A stretch of 10,148 nt of DNA from an uncultured Saprospiraceae bacterium (GCA_937921525.1 CAKZUM010000339.1:1-10148); one strand, 5' to 3'. Positions 1 to 6,260 are shown, counted from the stretch's first letter. The notes: a model not told the origin generated them from the letters alone. Numbers and translations: made by a program.

Positions 1-88
1 TACGTAATTACAGTAGAATGTTTAATTTTAATAGAACGCTATCCAATAATCGATAAGTTTATTTTTTAAATATAAAAGTAGTTGACAT

Positions 89-150
89 TTTACCACGGAT
101 TCACGGATTATGTTATAGGAATCTTTTATGATCCGTGAATCCGTGGTAAA
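89..150. repeat. REP-like palindrome (perfect 20-bp inverted repeat)
   Basis: The arms at 89-108 and 131-150 are perfect reverse complements over 20 bp, separated by a 22-nt loop. Each arm carries the 8-mer CACGGATT, or its complement, repeated nearly in tandem (94-101 and 102-109 in the left arm). The element is GC-richer than the surrounding AT-rich DNA and sits about 85 bp upstream of the 236-1501 gene. No T-run follows on the plus strand, so it does not read as a simple terminator. A dispersed REP-type element is the best guess. It could instead be a leader hairpin of the downstream gene. Confidence 0.8.
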
Positions 151-235
151 GTTTATTATTCTATAGTTTTTGCTATTTAGATAATCTTGTCAAATAATCT
201 GCGAAAATATTGTTTTTTTCTAAACCGCTATACCT

Positions 236-1501
236 ATGAACTTATTCAAAAAAGGAACTTTTTTAGGAATCCTTGCATTGGCTTTCTTCTTATCCGCTTT
301 TTCTTCAGTAACGAACTGGGGTTTCTTTGCCCATCGCCGAATTAATAGACTGGCCGTTTTTACTCTTCCAATAGATTTAATACCTTTTTATAAAAAACAC
401 ATTGACTATTTAACCGAGAATGCGGTGGGGCCTGATAAGCGAAGATATGCTGTGGCTACGGAAGGTATTCGACATTATATAGATTTGGATATATGGGGTA
501 CACTTCCTTTTGAAACACTTCCTAGAAACATAGTGAATGCAAGACGTTCTTATACAGAAGTGATTGTTCTCAATAACCAAAATGATACGATCAGATTATT
601 TGGACAGCAGATGGAGTTGGATGCAGACGGTTCTTTGATTTTAAAAGGCAATAATTTTCAACAATTTTTTAAGAGGGATAGTCTTTTTATAGACCAAGAA
701 GATTACGAAGATTTCTTTTATGAGAAAATATATAATCCATTATATGAAAAAGAGTGGGCTATGGATTGTGTGGAACTCCAAAATTATTTTGATCGGTATG
801 ATTTTGTATTGCCTTGTGATAAAGCAATCGCTGTAGATACTTTCGTGGAACATGGGGTGCTGCCTTATAACTTAGTTCGATTACAAAGAAATCTAACAAA
901 GGCAATGGAGGCAATGGATAGTGGTTTGATATTGCGCTTGTCTGCGGATATGGGGCATTATATAGGCGATGCACATGTACCACTTCATACGACTAGTAAT
1001 TATAATGGCTATCAAACAGACCAGATAGGTATCCATGCTTTTTGGGAAACGCGTTTACCCGAATTATTTGCAGATGAACAGTTTGATTATTTTGTTGGAC
1101 AGGCTACCTATATTGAAAATCCTTCTTCTTATTACTGGAATATTGTTTTAAATAGCCATAGTCTGGTAACAGATGTTTTGAGTATAGAAAAAGAATTAAG
1201 CCAGACCTATCCCAAAGATCAACAAGATTGCTTTGTAGAAAGAGGAACTGGTGCAATGCAAAATATTCCTTGTGTAGCTTATGCGGAAAAATACCATTTA
1301 TTATTAGATGGACAGGTGGAACAACAAATGCGGGCAGCTATCAAAGCGGTTGGAGATGCGTGGTACACTGCATGGATTAATGCGGGTCAGCCAGATTTAT
1401 CTAGAGTGTACAGGAAGAAAGCAAATCTAGAAGATCAAAAAGAAAAAGAGGAGTTAGAACGTACGTTTAATCTTGGAAAAATCTTAGGACGTAAGCATTA
1501 A
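236..1501 (+). CDS. Secreted zinc-dependent phospholipase C / S1-P1 nuclease-fold protein
   Basis: This 421-residue protein starts with a signal peptide (about residues 1-25: two Lys, then a hydrophobic core ending in Ala-Phe-Ser-Ser). The next segment places Trp28 and His33 in WGFFAH. In this fold the N-terminal Trp of the mature protein and a nearby His bind zinc. Further probable metal ligands are H80 and D83 in RHYIDLD, H241, D245 and H251 in HYIGDAHVPLH, and H267 and E271 in HAFWE. This His/Asp pattern defines the zinc-dependent phospholipase C / S1-P1 nuclease superfamily. The protein resembles the Bacteroidota branch annotated as a zinc-dependent phospholipase C family protein. The substrate, phosphodiester in lipid or nucleic acid, cannot be told from the sequence. 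It is probably periplasmic or exported. The C-terminus is charged (repeated Lys/Glu). It is a single-gene unit with no clear promoter match or Shine-Dalgarno. Confidence 0.85.
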   Translation: MNLFKKGTFLGILALAFFLSAFSSVTNWGFFAHRRINRLAVFTLPIDLIPFYKKHIDYLTENAVGPDKRRYAVATEGIRHYIDLDIWGTLPFETLPRNIVNARRSYTEVIVLNNQNDTIRLFGQQMELDADGSLILKGNNFQQFFKRDSLFIDQEDYEDFFYEKIYNPLYEKEWAMDCVELQNYFDRYDFVLPCDKAIAVDTFVEHGVLPYNLVRLQRNLTKAMEAMDSGLILRLSADMGHYIGDAHVPLHTTSNYNGYQTDQIGIHAFWETRLPELFADEQFDYFVGQATYIENPSSYYWNIVLNSHSLVTDVLSIEKELSQTYPKDQQDCFVERGTGAMQNIPCVAYAEKYHLLLDGQVEQQMRAAIKAVGDAWYTAWINAGQPDLSRVYRKKANLEDQKEKEELERTFNLGKILGRKH

Positions 1502-1535
1502 ATTTAATGGTGAATTGAGAACTCACAAAAATAAA

Positions 1536-1560
1536 AGGGCGGTAAAAGTATTACCGCCCT
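1536..1560. terminator. Hairpin terminator between convergent genes
   Basis: A perfect 10-bp stem (1536-1545 with 1551-1560, containing GGGCGGTAA) closes a 5-nt loop. It lies between the rightward gene ending at 1501 and the leftward gene ending at 1651. On the minus strand the stem is followed by a T-rich tract (complement of the A-rich 1526-1535), so termination of the leftward gene is best supported. The plus-strand tail is only moderately T-rich. Confidence 0.8.
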
Positions 1561-1650
1561 CATTGTATATAGGATTATAAATGCTGTTGTTTTCTTTTTA
1601 TTTGTCAATTGTATTTTAAAGTAAATCCTAGTTCAGTAGAACTTTTGTTT

Positions 1651-2406
1651 TTAAAGTACCATAGATAAAAATGCATCTGAATTATTTAAAGGAGTAATTC
1701 TTAAGGACTCAGGAACAATGAATTCTTTTACAACTCCTGTTATGTTATTCCCCTCCTTATCCAGAATTTCAAATATCACTCTTCTATTAAACTGTCTGCC
1801 GAGAGGACTATCCCCTCCTAGTAAAGAATTTTTTGCAATGGGTGTGGTTTCACCAAATTCTTTTATTAAAATTCTAAAATCTTCTACGCCTCTATTTAAT
1901 AGATAATTCTTTGCACTAAGTGCTCGATTTTCAGATAATCTGAAATTGTATTGCTCAGACCCTCTGCTATCTGTATGGCCGTTCAGACGGACCATGTTTT
2001 CAGGATTCGTTTGTAAATAAAAACTTAACTTATCCAATTCTTGAACGGATCTAGGGCGTAAGCGATATTGATTGAAATCGAAAAAGATATGTTCAATCTG
2101 ACCTGGAACGGTACAAGAATTTGCACACGCCATACGCTCTTCTGTAATGTTGATAACCTTTGCAAATCGAATGCCTTTTGCTTTTGCTTCTTTTTGGATT
2201 GCCTCGGCCGTAGCAATTTCTTCAAAGTCGCCTATGTAATATCTATATAGATCATTATTATCCACAAACAGGTTTACATTTTTCATTCCTTGAAAATGCT
2301 CTGCGCCAACTGCTGTTTCAAAAACAGATAATTCTACTCTGTACTGATCTGCTAATACGAAAAAATTACATAGTAGTAGAAAAGAAATTAAAATAAATTG
2401 CTTCAT
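1651..2406 (-). CDS. Periplasmic SPOR-like/OmpA-domain protein
   Basis: This 251-residue protein has a signal peptide (about 1-19, ending VLA before DQY). A SPOR-like segment follows at about 44-88, with the pattern YRYYIGDFEEIATAEA and then KAKGIRFAKV. An OmpA-like peptidoglycan-binding domain spans about 104-215. It shows the helix-start pattern FFDFNQYRLRP, the diagnostic GHTDSRG (143-149), RLSENRA (156-162) and NRRVIFEI (207-214). The OmpA domain binds the diaminopimelate stem peptide of peptidoglycan, so the protein probably sits in the periplasm tethered to the wall. There is no transmembrane barrel and no lipobox. Cys94 and Cys98 (CANSC) could form a disulfide between the domains. The gene stands alone, with 467 bp of non-coding DNA upstream. 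The exact partner is unknown. The SPOR assignment is by pattern and is less sure than the OmpA domain. Confidence 0.85.
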   Translation of the reverse strand: MKQFILISFLLLCNFFVLADQYRVELSVFETAVGAEHFQGMKNVNLFVDNNDLYRYYIGDFEEIATAEAIQKEAKAKGIRFAKVINITEERMACANSCTVPGQIEHIFFDFNQYRLRPRSVQELDKLSFYLQTNPENMVRLNGHTDSRGSEQYNFRLSENRALSAKNYLLNRGVEDFRILIKEFGETTPIAKNSLLGGDSPLGRQFNRRVIFEILDKEGNNITGVVKEFIVPESLRITPLNNSDAFLSMVL

Positions 2407-2873
2407 GAGAATGTCTTTAGCAGAGTTATTTCTTAAAATAAACTTTGGGTATTTATTTAAGAAATTACTCTAATCAGATAATAATTGAAGGATAATGAAA
2501 GCAGAACGTAATGATAGCTAGGCTATGTTATATCCTGTTTTGTCACCTTCAAAGCTTATAGTGTGTATAACACTAAGCCCAGTGTACTTCTGGTTAGAGA
2601 ATAATAGATAATGTTTTTTTTGAGGAACTACTTTTTAGAAGACCGTCAAATGTAAATCCCTGGAGGAGTCTGAACTGTAGAACTTTACAATGACATTTGT
2701 GTGAGATATCCCGTTTCAATGATAAATGTAGAATAGATTAAAGTAGGTGCAAACCTAAATTGATTATTCGGTCGTTTTTAATCCAGAGGGTGTCGAGAAG
2801 TATTTACGGAATGGTTGATAAGTCAAGATATGCGGTTTATCCAGAGATAATAAAGGCAAGGGGAAGTTTCCTA
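2407..2873. other. 467-bp intergenic stretch, no gene seen
   Basis: No convincing coding sequence was found on either strand. The stretch must hold the promoter of the leftward gene starting at 2406. Minus-strand matches to the Bacteroidota -7 element TAnnTTTG occur at 2654-2647 (TACATTTG) and 2757-2750 (TAGGTTTG), but neither has a TTTG at the expected -33 distance. Small hairpins are present: ATAGC/GCTAT near 2515-2527, and GCTTA at 2554-2558 with TAAGC at 2574-2578. A 7-bp inverted repeat (CAAATGT at 2647-2653, ACATTTG at 2693-2699) overlaps the first -7 match and could be an operator. A small untranslated RNA cannot be excluded. Confidence 0.5.
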
Positions 2874-3638
2874 CTAAGTGGTGACTTCTGTTAAAAACTG
2901 ATCTAGAATGGTATTAAAACTTTCTGGCTGCTCCATCATTGCCGCATGACCACAGTTTTTTATAAAATGAAGTTTAGAATTTTCAATTAAATCATTAAAT
3001 TTTTCGCCAACAAAAGGAGGGGTAATTGTATCATGGTCTCCCCAAACTAACAAGGTAGGTGCTGTGATTAAATGGAGTTTATCTCCTAGGTTATGTCGTA
3101 TAGCAGATTTAGCAGTAGTTACGATTCTGATTGCTTTGTTTCTGTCATTTACGGTGTCAAAGACTTCATCCACTAATTCTTTGCTAGCTACTTCAGGGTC
3201 GTAAAATATTTCTTGCGTTTTATTCTGTATAAATTCATAATTTCCTCTTTTAGGAAAAGTAGAACCTAGAGAATTTTCAAACAAACCAGAGCTACCTGTT
3301 AACGTAATAGAGTTAATTTTCTCAGGCTGTGCCAAAGCATACAGCAGAGAAATATGTCCGCCTAAAGAATTACCTAGTACATTTACTTTTTCAAAACCCT
3401 TGAAATTTACAAAGTCCTGGACATGATCGACTAAGCCACTCACCGTAGCTTCTCTAATGGGTAAGTCAAATATAGGCAGCATAGGGACTACCACATTGTA
3501 TTTTTTAGAAAAATGATTGATGATTCCTTCAAAATTACTCAATGCGCCAAATAGTCCATGTAATAGCAATAAAACATCGTCTCCTCCTTTAGTCTCTAGA
3601 AATTTATATTTTTCTATTTCCTGTAATTCGTAATTCAT
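2874..3638 (-). CDS. Alpha/beta-fold hydrolase
   Basis: This 254-residue protein is a typical single-domain alpha/beta hydrolase. The oxyanion-hole region is LLLLHGLFG (23-31). The nucleophile elbow is GNSLGG with Ser91. The acid is Asp203 in WGDHDTITPP, and the catalytic His is His231 in NCGHAAMMEQP. Between these lies a helical cap at about 115-185. There is no signal peptide, so it should be cytoplasmic. It resembles the broad group of small esterases and C-C bond hydrolases (BioH/MhpC/RsbQ-like). The substrate cannot be inferred and no pathway genes flank it. Transcription probably starts about 110 nt upstream from a good Bacteroidota promoter, and the leader begins with a hairpin (separate entries). 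Flanking leftward genes are far away, so it is monocistronic. Confidence 0.85.
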   Translation of the reverse strand: MNYELQEIEKYKFLETKGGDDVLLLLHGLFGALSNFEGIINHFSKKYNVVVPMLPIFDLPIREATVSGLVDHVQDFVNFKGFEKVNVLGNSLGGHISLLYALAQPEKINSITLTGSSGLFENSLGSTFPKRGNYEFIQNKTQEIFYDPEVASKELVDEVFDTVNDRNKAIRIVTTAKSAIRHNLGDKLHLITAPTLLVWGDHDTITPPFVGEKFNDLIENSKLHFIKNCGHAAMMEQPESFNTILDQFLTEVTT

Positions 3639-3712
3639 GAAAGTGTTAGTGGTTGAGTAATTTTAGACTTGCTTTTAAACGCCAACAAGTCTCTATATTT
3701 AAGCATACTCTT

Positions 3713-3749
3713 ATTAGATGCTTGAATACTTAGATAAGTAACATCTAAT
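3713..3749 (-). promoter_or_regulatory. Hairpin at the 5' end of the hydrolase mRNA
   Basis: ATTAGATG (3713-3720) pairs with CATCTAAT (3742-3749), extendable by one A-T pair. The 21-nt loop contains a smaller hairpin, ACTT/AAGT. The hairpin lies directly after the predicted transcription start (about 3750) of the leftward hydrolase gene, so it would form the first structure of that mRNA. Such 5' hairpins can stabilise a transcript. That role is inference. Confidence 0.5.
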
Positions 3750-3754
3750 ATCTA

Positions 3755-3785
3755 CAAATTTATCATTTTATTCTGTCACAACAAA
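3755..3785 (-). promoter_or_regulatory. Bacteroidota-type promoter for the hydrolase gene
   Basis: Read on the minus strand, TTTG (3785-3782) is followed by a 19-nt spacer and TAAATTTG (3762-3755). This fits the known Bacteroidota vegetative promoter TTTG-N19-21-TAnnTTTG exactly. The predicted start is near 3750, giving a leader of about 110 nt before the start codon at 3638. Confidence 0.7.
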
Positions 3786-3831
3786 AGTTATACCTTTTAT
3801 ATAATGAAAAGCTGTTGAATAAGAAATAAAC

Positions 3832-3868
3832 AAAAAAGGCCAACTTGATTGCCAAGTTAGCCTTTTTT
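3832..3868. terminator. Strong bidirectional hairpin terminator
   Basis: The run AAAAAAGGC, then AACTTG after one mismatch (3832-3847), pairs with CAAGTT and then GCCTTTTTT (3853-3868). The stem has a short loop and U-tracts on both strands. It is the natural end for the leftward OmpA lipoprotein transcript. That transcript would have to cross the long palindrome at 3886-4050 first. Confidence 0.85.
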
Positions 3869-3885
3869 CGGAGTATGCTTATTAT

Positions 3886-4050
3886 TGAAGTTGTTTAAAA
3901 ATGTATTTCTGTATTATTTGCAAGTCATTGATTCCTAGGATCTTCAGCTTTTTTAATTCCCGTAGCTAAGGCTACGAAAATTAAAAAGAGCTTCGCCCTA
4001 GAAATCAAGCACTTACAACTAATATCAAACTACATTCTTAAACAACTTCA
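3886..4050. repeat. Long imperfect palindrome (two arms of about 80 bp, 4-nt loop)
   Basis: Arms 3886-3966 and 3971-4050 are reverse complements along almost their whole length. The outer 20 bp match at 19 positions (TGAAGTTGTTTA against TAAACAACTTCA). The middle is looser, and the tip CGTAGC-TAAG-GCTACG is perfect. Overall roughly three quarters of positions match. A minor further match continues outward towards 3880 and 4057. It has no coding capacity. It lies in the 3' untranslated region of the leftward OmpA lipoprotein, between the stop codon and the terminator. It could be a MITE-like non-autonomous element, a REP-type repeat, or a structured RNA. The sequence alone does not decide. Confidence 0.85.
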
Positions 4051-4070
4051 TTACTAAATAATTGCGCTAC

Positions 4071-4964
4071 TTATTTACCAGTAATTAATCGAAGATATTG
4101 ATCTATTCTTGGCACTAGAATAATTTCTGTTCGTCTATTCAGTTTTTTACCTTCTGCTGTCTCATTATCCCCTTTTGGCTTGAACTCCGCCCTACCAGTA
4201 GGAACTAAACGAGCAGGGTTAATCTCATAGTCTTGTTGCAAAGAGCGTACTACGGCTACAGCTCTTTTAATACTCAAATCCCAATTATCTTTGTTAGAAG
4301 TAAAAGTAATAGGATCACTATCTGTATGTCCTTCTACCAATACATCAATATTACTATGCTCTTTTAATATTTTTGCTACATTGGATAAAACAAACTTTGA
4401 ATTGCCGTTCAAATCAGATCTGCCGGTATTAAAAAAAACTTTATCTGATATAGTGATATACACGACACTTCCCTTAGACCGTATTTGAATATCATTGCTG
4501 TAGGAATTTCCTAATGCACTTTTTAGGTTAGAAACGATGGCCAAGCTAGCAGAATCTTTTCTAGCTTTTCCACTAGGAATACCTTCCATAGAAGTTAAGA
4601 CTTCTCTTAATTGCTTAGATTCTGCATCACTCAATAAAGATAAATCTGATAGACCATTGAAAAAAGCCTCTCCTTTAGCTTTTTCCATAGAAACAGCTTC
4701 GTTTAAAGATTCAATTTTAGAATCTTTACTACTCATATTGTTTGTCTGAGAGGCAATAGTTCCTTCTAATTCTCTAACATTTTGTTCTAGCTGATTTTTC
4801 GCAGCTTCCATTTCTGCTAATTGTGCTTTAGTTGCATCTAGTGTTTGTTGGATGTTATCTCTATTTCCCTGCAGTGCTAGAAAATCTTTTTTCTTTACAC
4901 AAGAAGAAAAAATAAATAAGAATACCAAACTTGTTAGAATGAGTTTGTTCAAAGAATATTTCAT
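4071..4964 (-). CDS. OmpA-family lipoprotein with coiled-coil stalk
   Basis: This 297-residue protein has a type II signal peptide: Lys7, a hydrophobic core, and lipobox FSSC with Cys22 as the lipidated residue. A Lys-rich start (VKKK) follows. Residues about 28-95 form a heptad-rich coiled coil (Leu/Ala/Glu/Gln-rich). After a linker, an OmpA/MotB-type peptidoglycan-binding domain covers about 165-290, with GHTDSDP (212-218), NWDLSIKRA (227-235) and NRRTEIIL (277-284). It should be an outer-membrane lipoprotein whose stalk spans the periplasm to the peptidoglycan, like Pal or other OmpA-like tethers. The GHTD loop differs from true Pal, and the coiled coil is unlike Pal, so no symbol is given. 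A single gene, with a -7 promoter element at 5049-5042 and a terminator at 3868-3832. The start ATG at 4964 is fixed by the signal peptide. Confidence 0.88.
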   Translation of the reverse strand: MKYSLNKLILTSLVFLFIFSSCVKKKDFLALQGNRDNIQQTLDATKAQLAEMEAAKNQLEQNVRELEGTIASQTNNMSSKDSKIESLNEAVSMEKAKGEAFFNGLSDLSLLSDAESKQLREVLTSMEGIPSGKARKDSASLAIVSNLKSALGNSYSNDIQIRSKGSVVYITISDKVFFNTGRSDLNGNSKFVLSNVAKILKEHSNIDVLVEGHTDSDPITFTSNKDNWDLSIKRAVAVVRSLQQDYEINPARLVPTGRAEFKPKGDNETAEGKKLNRRTEIILVPRIDQYLRLITGK

Positions 4965-5374
4965 TGACTTACGTTTTTTGTTTGTAAAAAAGTGAACTGG
5001 GTAAACTTTAGATCACCTATAAAGGTTTTTTATAAAGGGCGCAAATGTAGAAAAATAGATAGGAAATAAAGAATGGTAGACCCTCAAAAACTAGTCATTT
5101 AAAAGACCTATTTCATTCTTTTGACGGAACTAAAATGTTAGCTACCTGAATTTAGATTTTTTCTAAACAGAATATCGTTTGAGTGAATTATATTCTTAAT
5201 CTTGAAAAATTGATATTTAAGGTACTATATTGCTGAACTTTTACGTCTTAATGCTTGTATAATAAAGTATAGCGGTCAACTTACTTCCTAGATTATTTGA
5301 ATTTTATAATAACTACAAAAAGATATAAGGAAGGTCTTAAAATGTAGTTACCAACTTGAAAATATTTATTCGTT
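4965..5374. other. 410-bp divergent intergenic region
   Basis: This region separates the leftward OmpA lipoprotein from the rightward ferredoxin and should hold both promoters. Only the lipoprotein one has a recognisable -7 element (separate entry). The octamer TATAAAGG occurs twice between about 5017 and 5038, in the lipoprotein leader. No promoter matching TTTG-N19-21-TAnnTTTG was found for the ferredoxin, and there is no clear Shine-Dalgarno before 5375. No gene is seen. Confidence 0.5.
5042..5049 (-). promoter_or_regulatory. Putative -7 promoter element for the OmpA lipoprotein gene
   Basis: On the minus strand 5049-5042 reads TACATTTG, an exact match to TAnnTTTG, followed by GCGCCC. It would give a leader of about 70 nt. 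No TTTG or TTG is seen at the -33 distance, so the call rests on the -7 element alone. Confidence 0.45.
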
Positions 5375-5722
5375 ATGGCTATAATGATTACTGATGAATG
5401 TATTAATTGTGGAGCTTGTGAACCAGAATGCCCAAATAATGCTATTTATGAAGGCGGGGTAGAATGGGCAATCTCTGACGGTACTAGTGTAACAGGTGAT
5501 TATACACTTGAAACGGGTGCTAGTGTAGATGCAGATCATCAAAATGAACCTGTAGAAGAAGATTTTTATTACATTTCTCCGGATAAATGTACAGAATGTA
5601 AAGGTTTTCACGAAGAACCTCAATGTGCTGCCGTATGTCCGGTAGATTGTTGTGTAGCAGATCCAGAAAGAGAAGAAACAGAAGAGGTTCTTTTAGAGAG
5701 AAAAGCGAAACTACATTTATAA
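5375..5722 (+). CDS. 2[4Fe-4S] ferredoxin (4Fe-4S dicluster domain)
   Basis: This 115-residue acidic protein has two cysteine motifs. The first is C9-x2-C12-x2-C15-x3-C19-P. The second is C72-x2-C75-x8-C84-x3-C88-P, followed by C92 and C93. Each motif gives three ligands to one cluster, and its last Cys to the other cluster, as in bacterial ferredoxins. The eight-residue gap in the second motif (KGFHEEPQ) resembles the Allochromatium/YfhL-type ferredoxins. The segment between the motifs (about 21-71) is long and acidic. The C-terminus is a charged helix (about 95-115). It should be a soluble, low-potential electron carrier. No partner oxidoreductase lies nearby, so its pathway is unknown. The start is placed at MAIMITDECINCG because this is the standard N-terminus for the family. 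The gene is monocistronic and is followed 3 bp later by a large inverted repeat. Confidence 0.9.
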   Translation: MAIMITDECINCGACEPECPNNAIYEGGVEWAISDGTSVTGDYTLETGASVDADHQNEPVEEDFYYISPDKCTECKGFHEEPQCAAVCPVDCCVADPEREETEEVLLERKAKLHL

Positions 5723-5724
5723 AA

Positions 5725-5828
5725 AGAGCAGAGATCGCTCCGCTGAGAGAGTAGAGAATAGAGATGCTAGACCAAGTAGGTGCGTTCTAGTCTCTCTTCT
5801 CGCAGTGAAGCGGTCTCTATTTTGCTCT
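5725..5828. repeat. Long imperfect inverted repeat downstream of the ferredoxin gene
   Basis: The ends AGAGCA (5725-5730) and TGCTCT (5823-5828) are complementary. Inside them GAGATCGCTCCGCTGAGAGA-type sequence on the left mirrors the right arm TCTCTTCTCGCAGTGAAGCGGTCTC with mismatches and a 4-nt offset. CTAG occurs on both sides of the central loop (about 5767-5790). The left arm is purine-rich and the right arm pyrimidine-rich. It begins 2 nt after the ferredoxin stop codon. It could act as a 3' RNA hairpin or be a dispersed palindromic repeat. Confidence 0.65.
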
Positions 5829-5842
5829 AATATATTAGGTGC

Positions 5843-5894
5843 TTTTTTATTAATTGAGATAACTATTTTCACGGCTATTTCAATTAATAAAAAA
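5843..5894. repeat. AT-rich hairpin upstream of the tRNA promoter
   Basis: TTTTTTATTAATTGAGAT (5843-5860) pairs with 5877-5894 over 18 positions with one G-T wobble. The loop is 16 nt. The position just upstream of the tRNA-Gly promoter suggests either an end signal for upstream transcription or a promoter-proximal structure. Confidence 0.55.
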
Positions 5895-5910
5895 AAATAT
5901 TTCTAAAGAC

Positions 5911-5942
5911 TTGACAAGTTCCTAATAATCCTATTATATTTG
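5911..5942 (+). promoter_or_regulatory. Promoter of tRNA-Gly
   Basis: TTGACA (5911-5916) is followed by TATATTTG (5935-5942). The TTG-to-TA spacing is 21 nt, matching the Bacteroidota vegetative promoter with its TAnnTTTG -7 element. The tRNA begins 30 nt after the -7 element, consistent with a short 5' leader removed by RNase P. Confidence 0.8.
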
Positions 5943-5972
5943 CACCGCTTCTAAAAAGAAGCACAGTATTAA

Positions 5973-6045
5973 GCAGTAGTAGCTCAGCTGGTAGAGCACA
6001 ACCTTGCCAAGGTTGGGGTCGTGAGTTCGAATCTCATCTACTGCT
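5973..6045 (+). tRNA. tRNA-Gly (anticodon GCC)
   Basis: Acceptor GCAGTAG (5973-5979) pairs with CTACTGC (6038-6044), and the discriminator base is T6045. The D arm is GCTC/GAGC with an AGCTGGTA loop. The anticodon arm CAACC-TTGCCAA-GGTTG places GCC at 6006-6008. The T arm is GTGAG-TTCGAAT-CTCAT, with one G-T pair. CCA is not encoded. The cloverleaf is complete. Confidence 0.95.
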
Positions 6046-6050
6046 CTAAG

Positions 6051-6074
6051 GCCTTCAACAGTGAAGGCTTTTTT
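6051..6074 (+). terminator. Terminator of tRNA-Gly
   Basis: GCCTTCA (6051-6057) pairs with TGAAGGC (6062-6068) around the loop ACAG, followed by six T (6069-6074). This is a standard intrinsic terminator six bases after the tRNA. Confidence 0.85.
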
Positions 6075-6090
6075 ATTATAGATAAAGCAG

Positions 6091-6098
6091 TATATTTG
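6091..6098 (+). promoter_or_regulatory. Putative -7 element for tRNA-Leu
   Basis: TATATTTG is identical to the -7 element of tRNA-Gly and lies 13 nt before tRNA-Leu. The -33 position would fall in the T-run of the preceding terminator and contains no TTG. Transcription from here is therefore plausible but less certain than for tRNA-Gly. Confidence 0.5.
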
Positions 6099-6111
6099 CT
6101 GCTAACAGGAT

Positions 6112-6195
6112 GCCCGAGTGGTGGAATTGGTAGACACGCCGGACTTAAAATCCTGTGCTCTTCGGGGCGTGCGGGTTCAAGTCCCGCCTCGGGTA
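6112..6195 (+). tRNA. tRNA-Leu (anticodon TAA)
   Basis: This is a class II tRNA. Acceptor GCCCGAG (6112-6118) pairs with CTCGGGT (6188-6194) with a G-T first pair, and the discriminator base is A6195. The anticodon loop CTTAAAA places TAA at 6146-6148. The long variable arm is GCTC-TTCG-GGGC, and the T arm is GCGGG-TTCAAGT-CCCGC. The anticodon stem CCGGA/TCCTG has one C-T mismatch. CCA is not encoded. The 3' half of such a gene is a common integration target for mobile elements, which is relevant to the accessory genes downstream. Confidence 0.95.
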
Positions 6196-6200
6196 CTATA

Positions 6201-6234
6201 AAGCCTGATAATCGTTTGATTGTCAGGCTTTTCT
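6201..6234 (+). terminator. Terminator of tRNA-Leu
   Basis: A 13-bp stem (6201-6213 with 6218-6230, containing AAGCCTGA/TCAGGCTT and one T-G pair) closes the tetraloop GTTT and is followed by a T-rich tail. It is a strong intrinsic terminator that also separates the tRNA unit from the accessory region. Confidence 0.85.
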
Positions 6235-6242
6235 TATTTTAG

Positions 6243-6260
6243 TCCCGAATATATCCCGAA
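6243..6260. repeat. Paired TCCCGAA direct repeat, 11-bp period
   Basis: TCCCGAA occurs at 6243-6249 and again at 6254-6260, so the copies are 11 bp apart, about one helical turn. The pair lies just past the tRNA-Leu terminator, at the border between the tRNA unit and the accessory genes. The spacing suits a protein binding one DNA face, for example an integrase/excisionase arm site or a repressor. This function is inference, and no second tRNA-end copy (att partner) is in the window. Confidence 0.5.

Noticed and set aside
2647..2757. Minus-strand TACATTTG and TAGGTTTG as promoters of the SPOR/OmpA gene
   Set aside because: Both match the -7 consensus but lack a -33 element at the right distance and lie about 240-350 nt from the start codon, so neither is listed as a separate promoter.
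5366..5623. An 85-codon minus-strand reading frame
   Set aside because: It lies antisense to the ferredoxin, whose cysteine motifs clearly identify the true coding frame.
6112..6195. C-T mismatch in the anticodon stem of tRNA-Leu as a sign of a pseudogene
   Set aside because: All other arms are perfect or wobble-paired and the promoter element and terminator are intact. I recall similar anticodon stems in other bacterial tRNA-Leu(TAA) genes, so it is probably functional.
6021..6242. A 73-codon plus-strand reading frame
   Set aside because: It runs through both tRNA genes and the terminators between and after them, so it is not coding.
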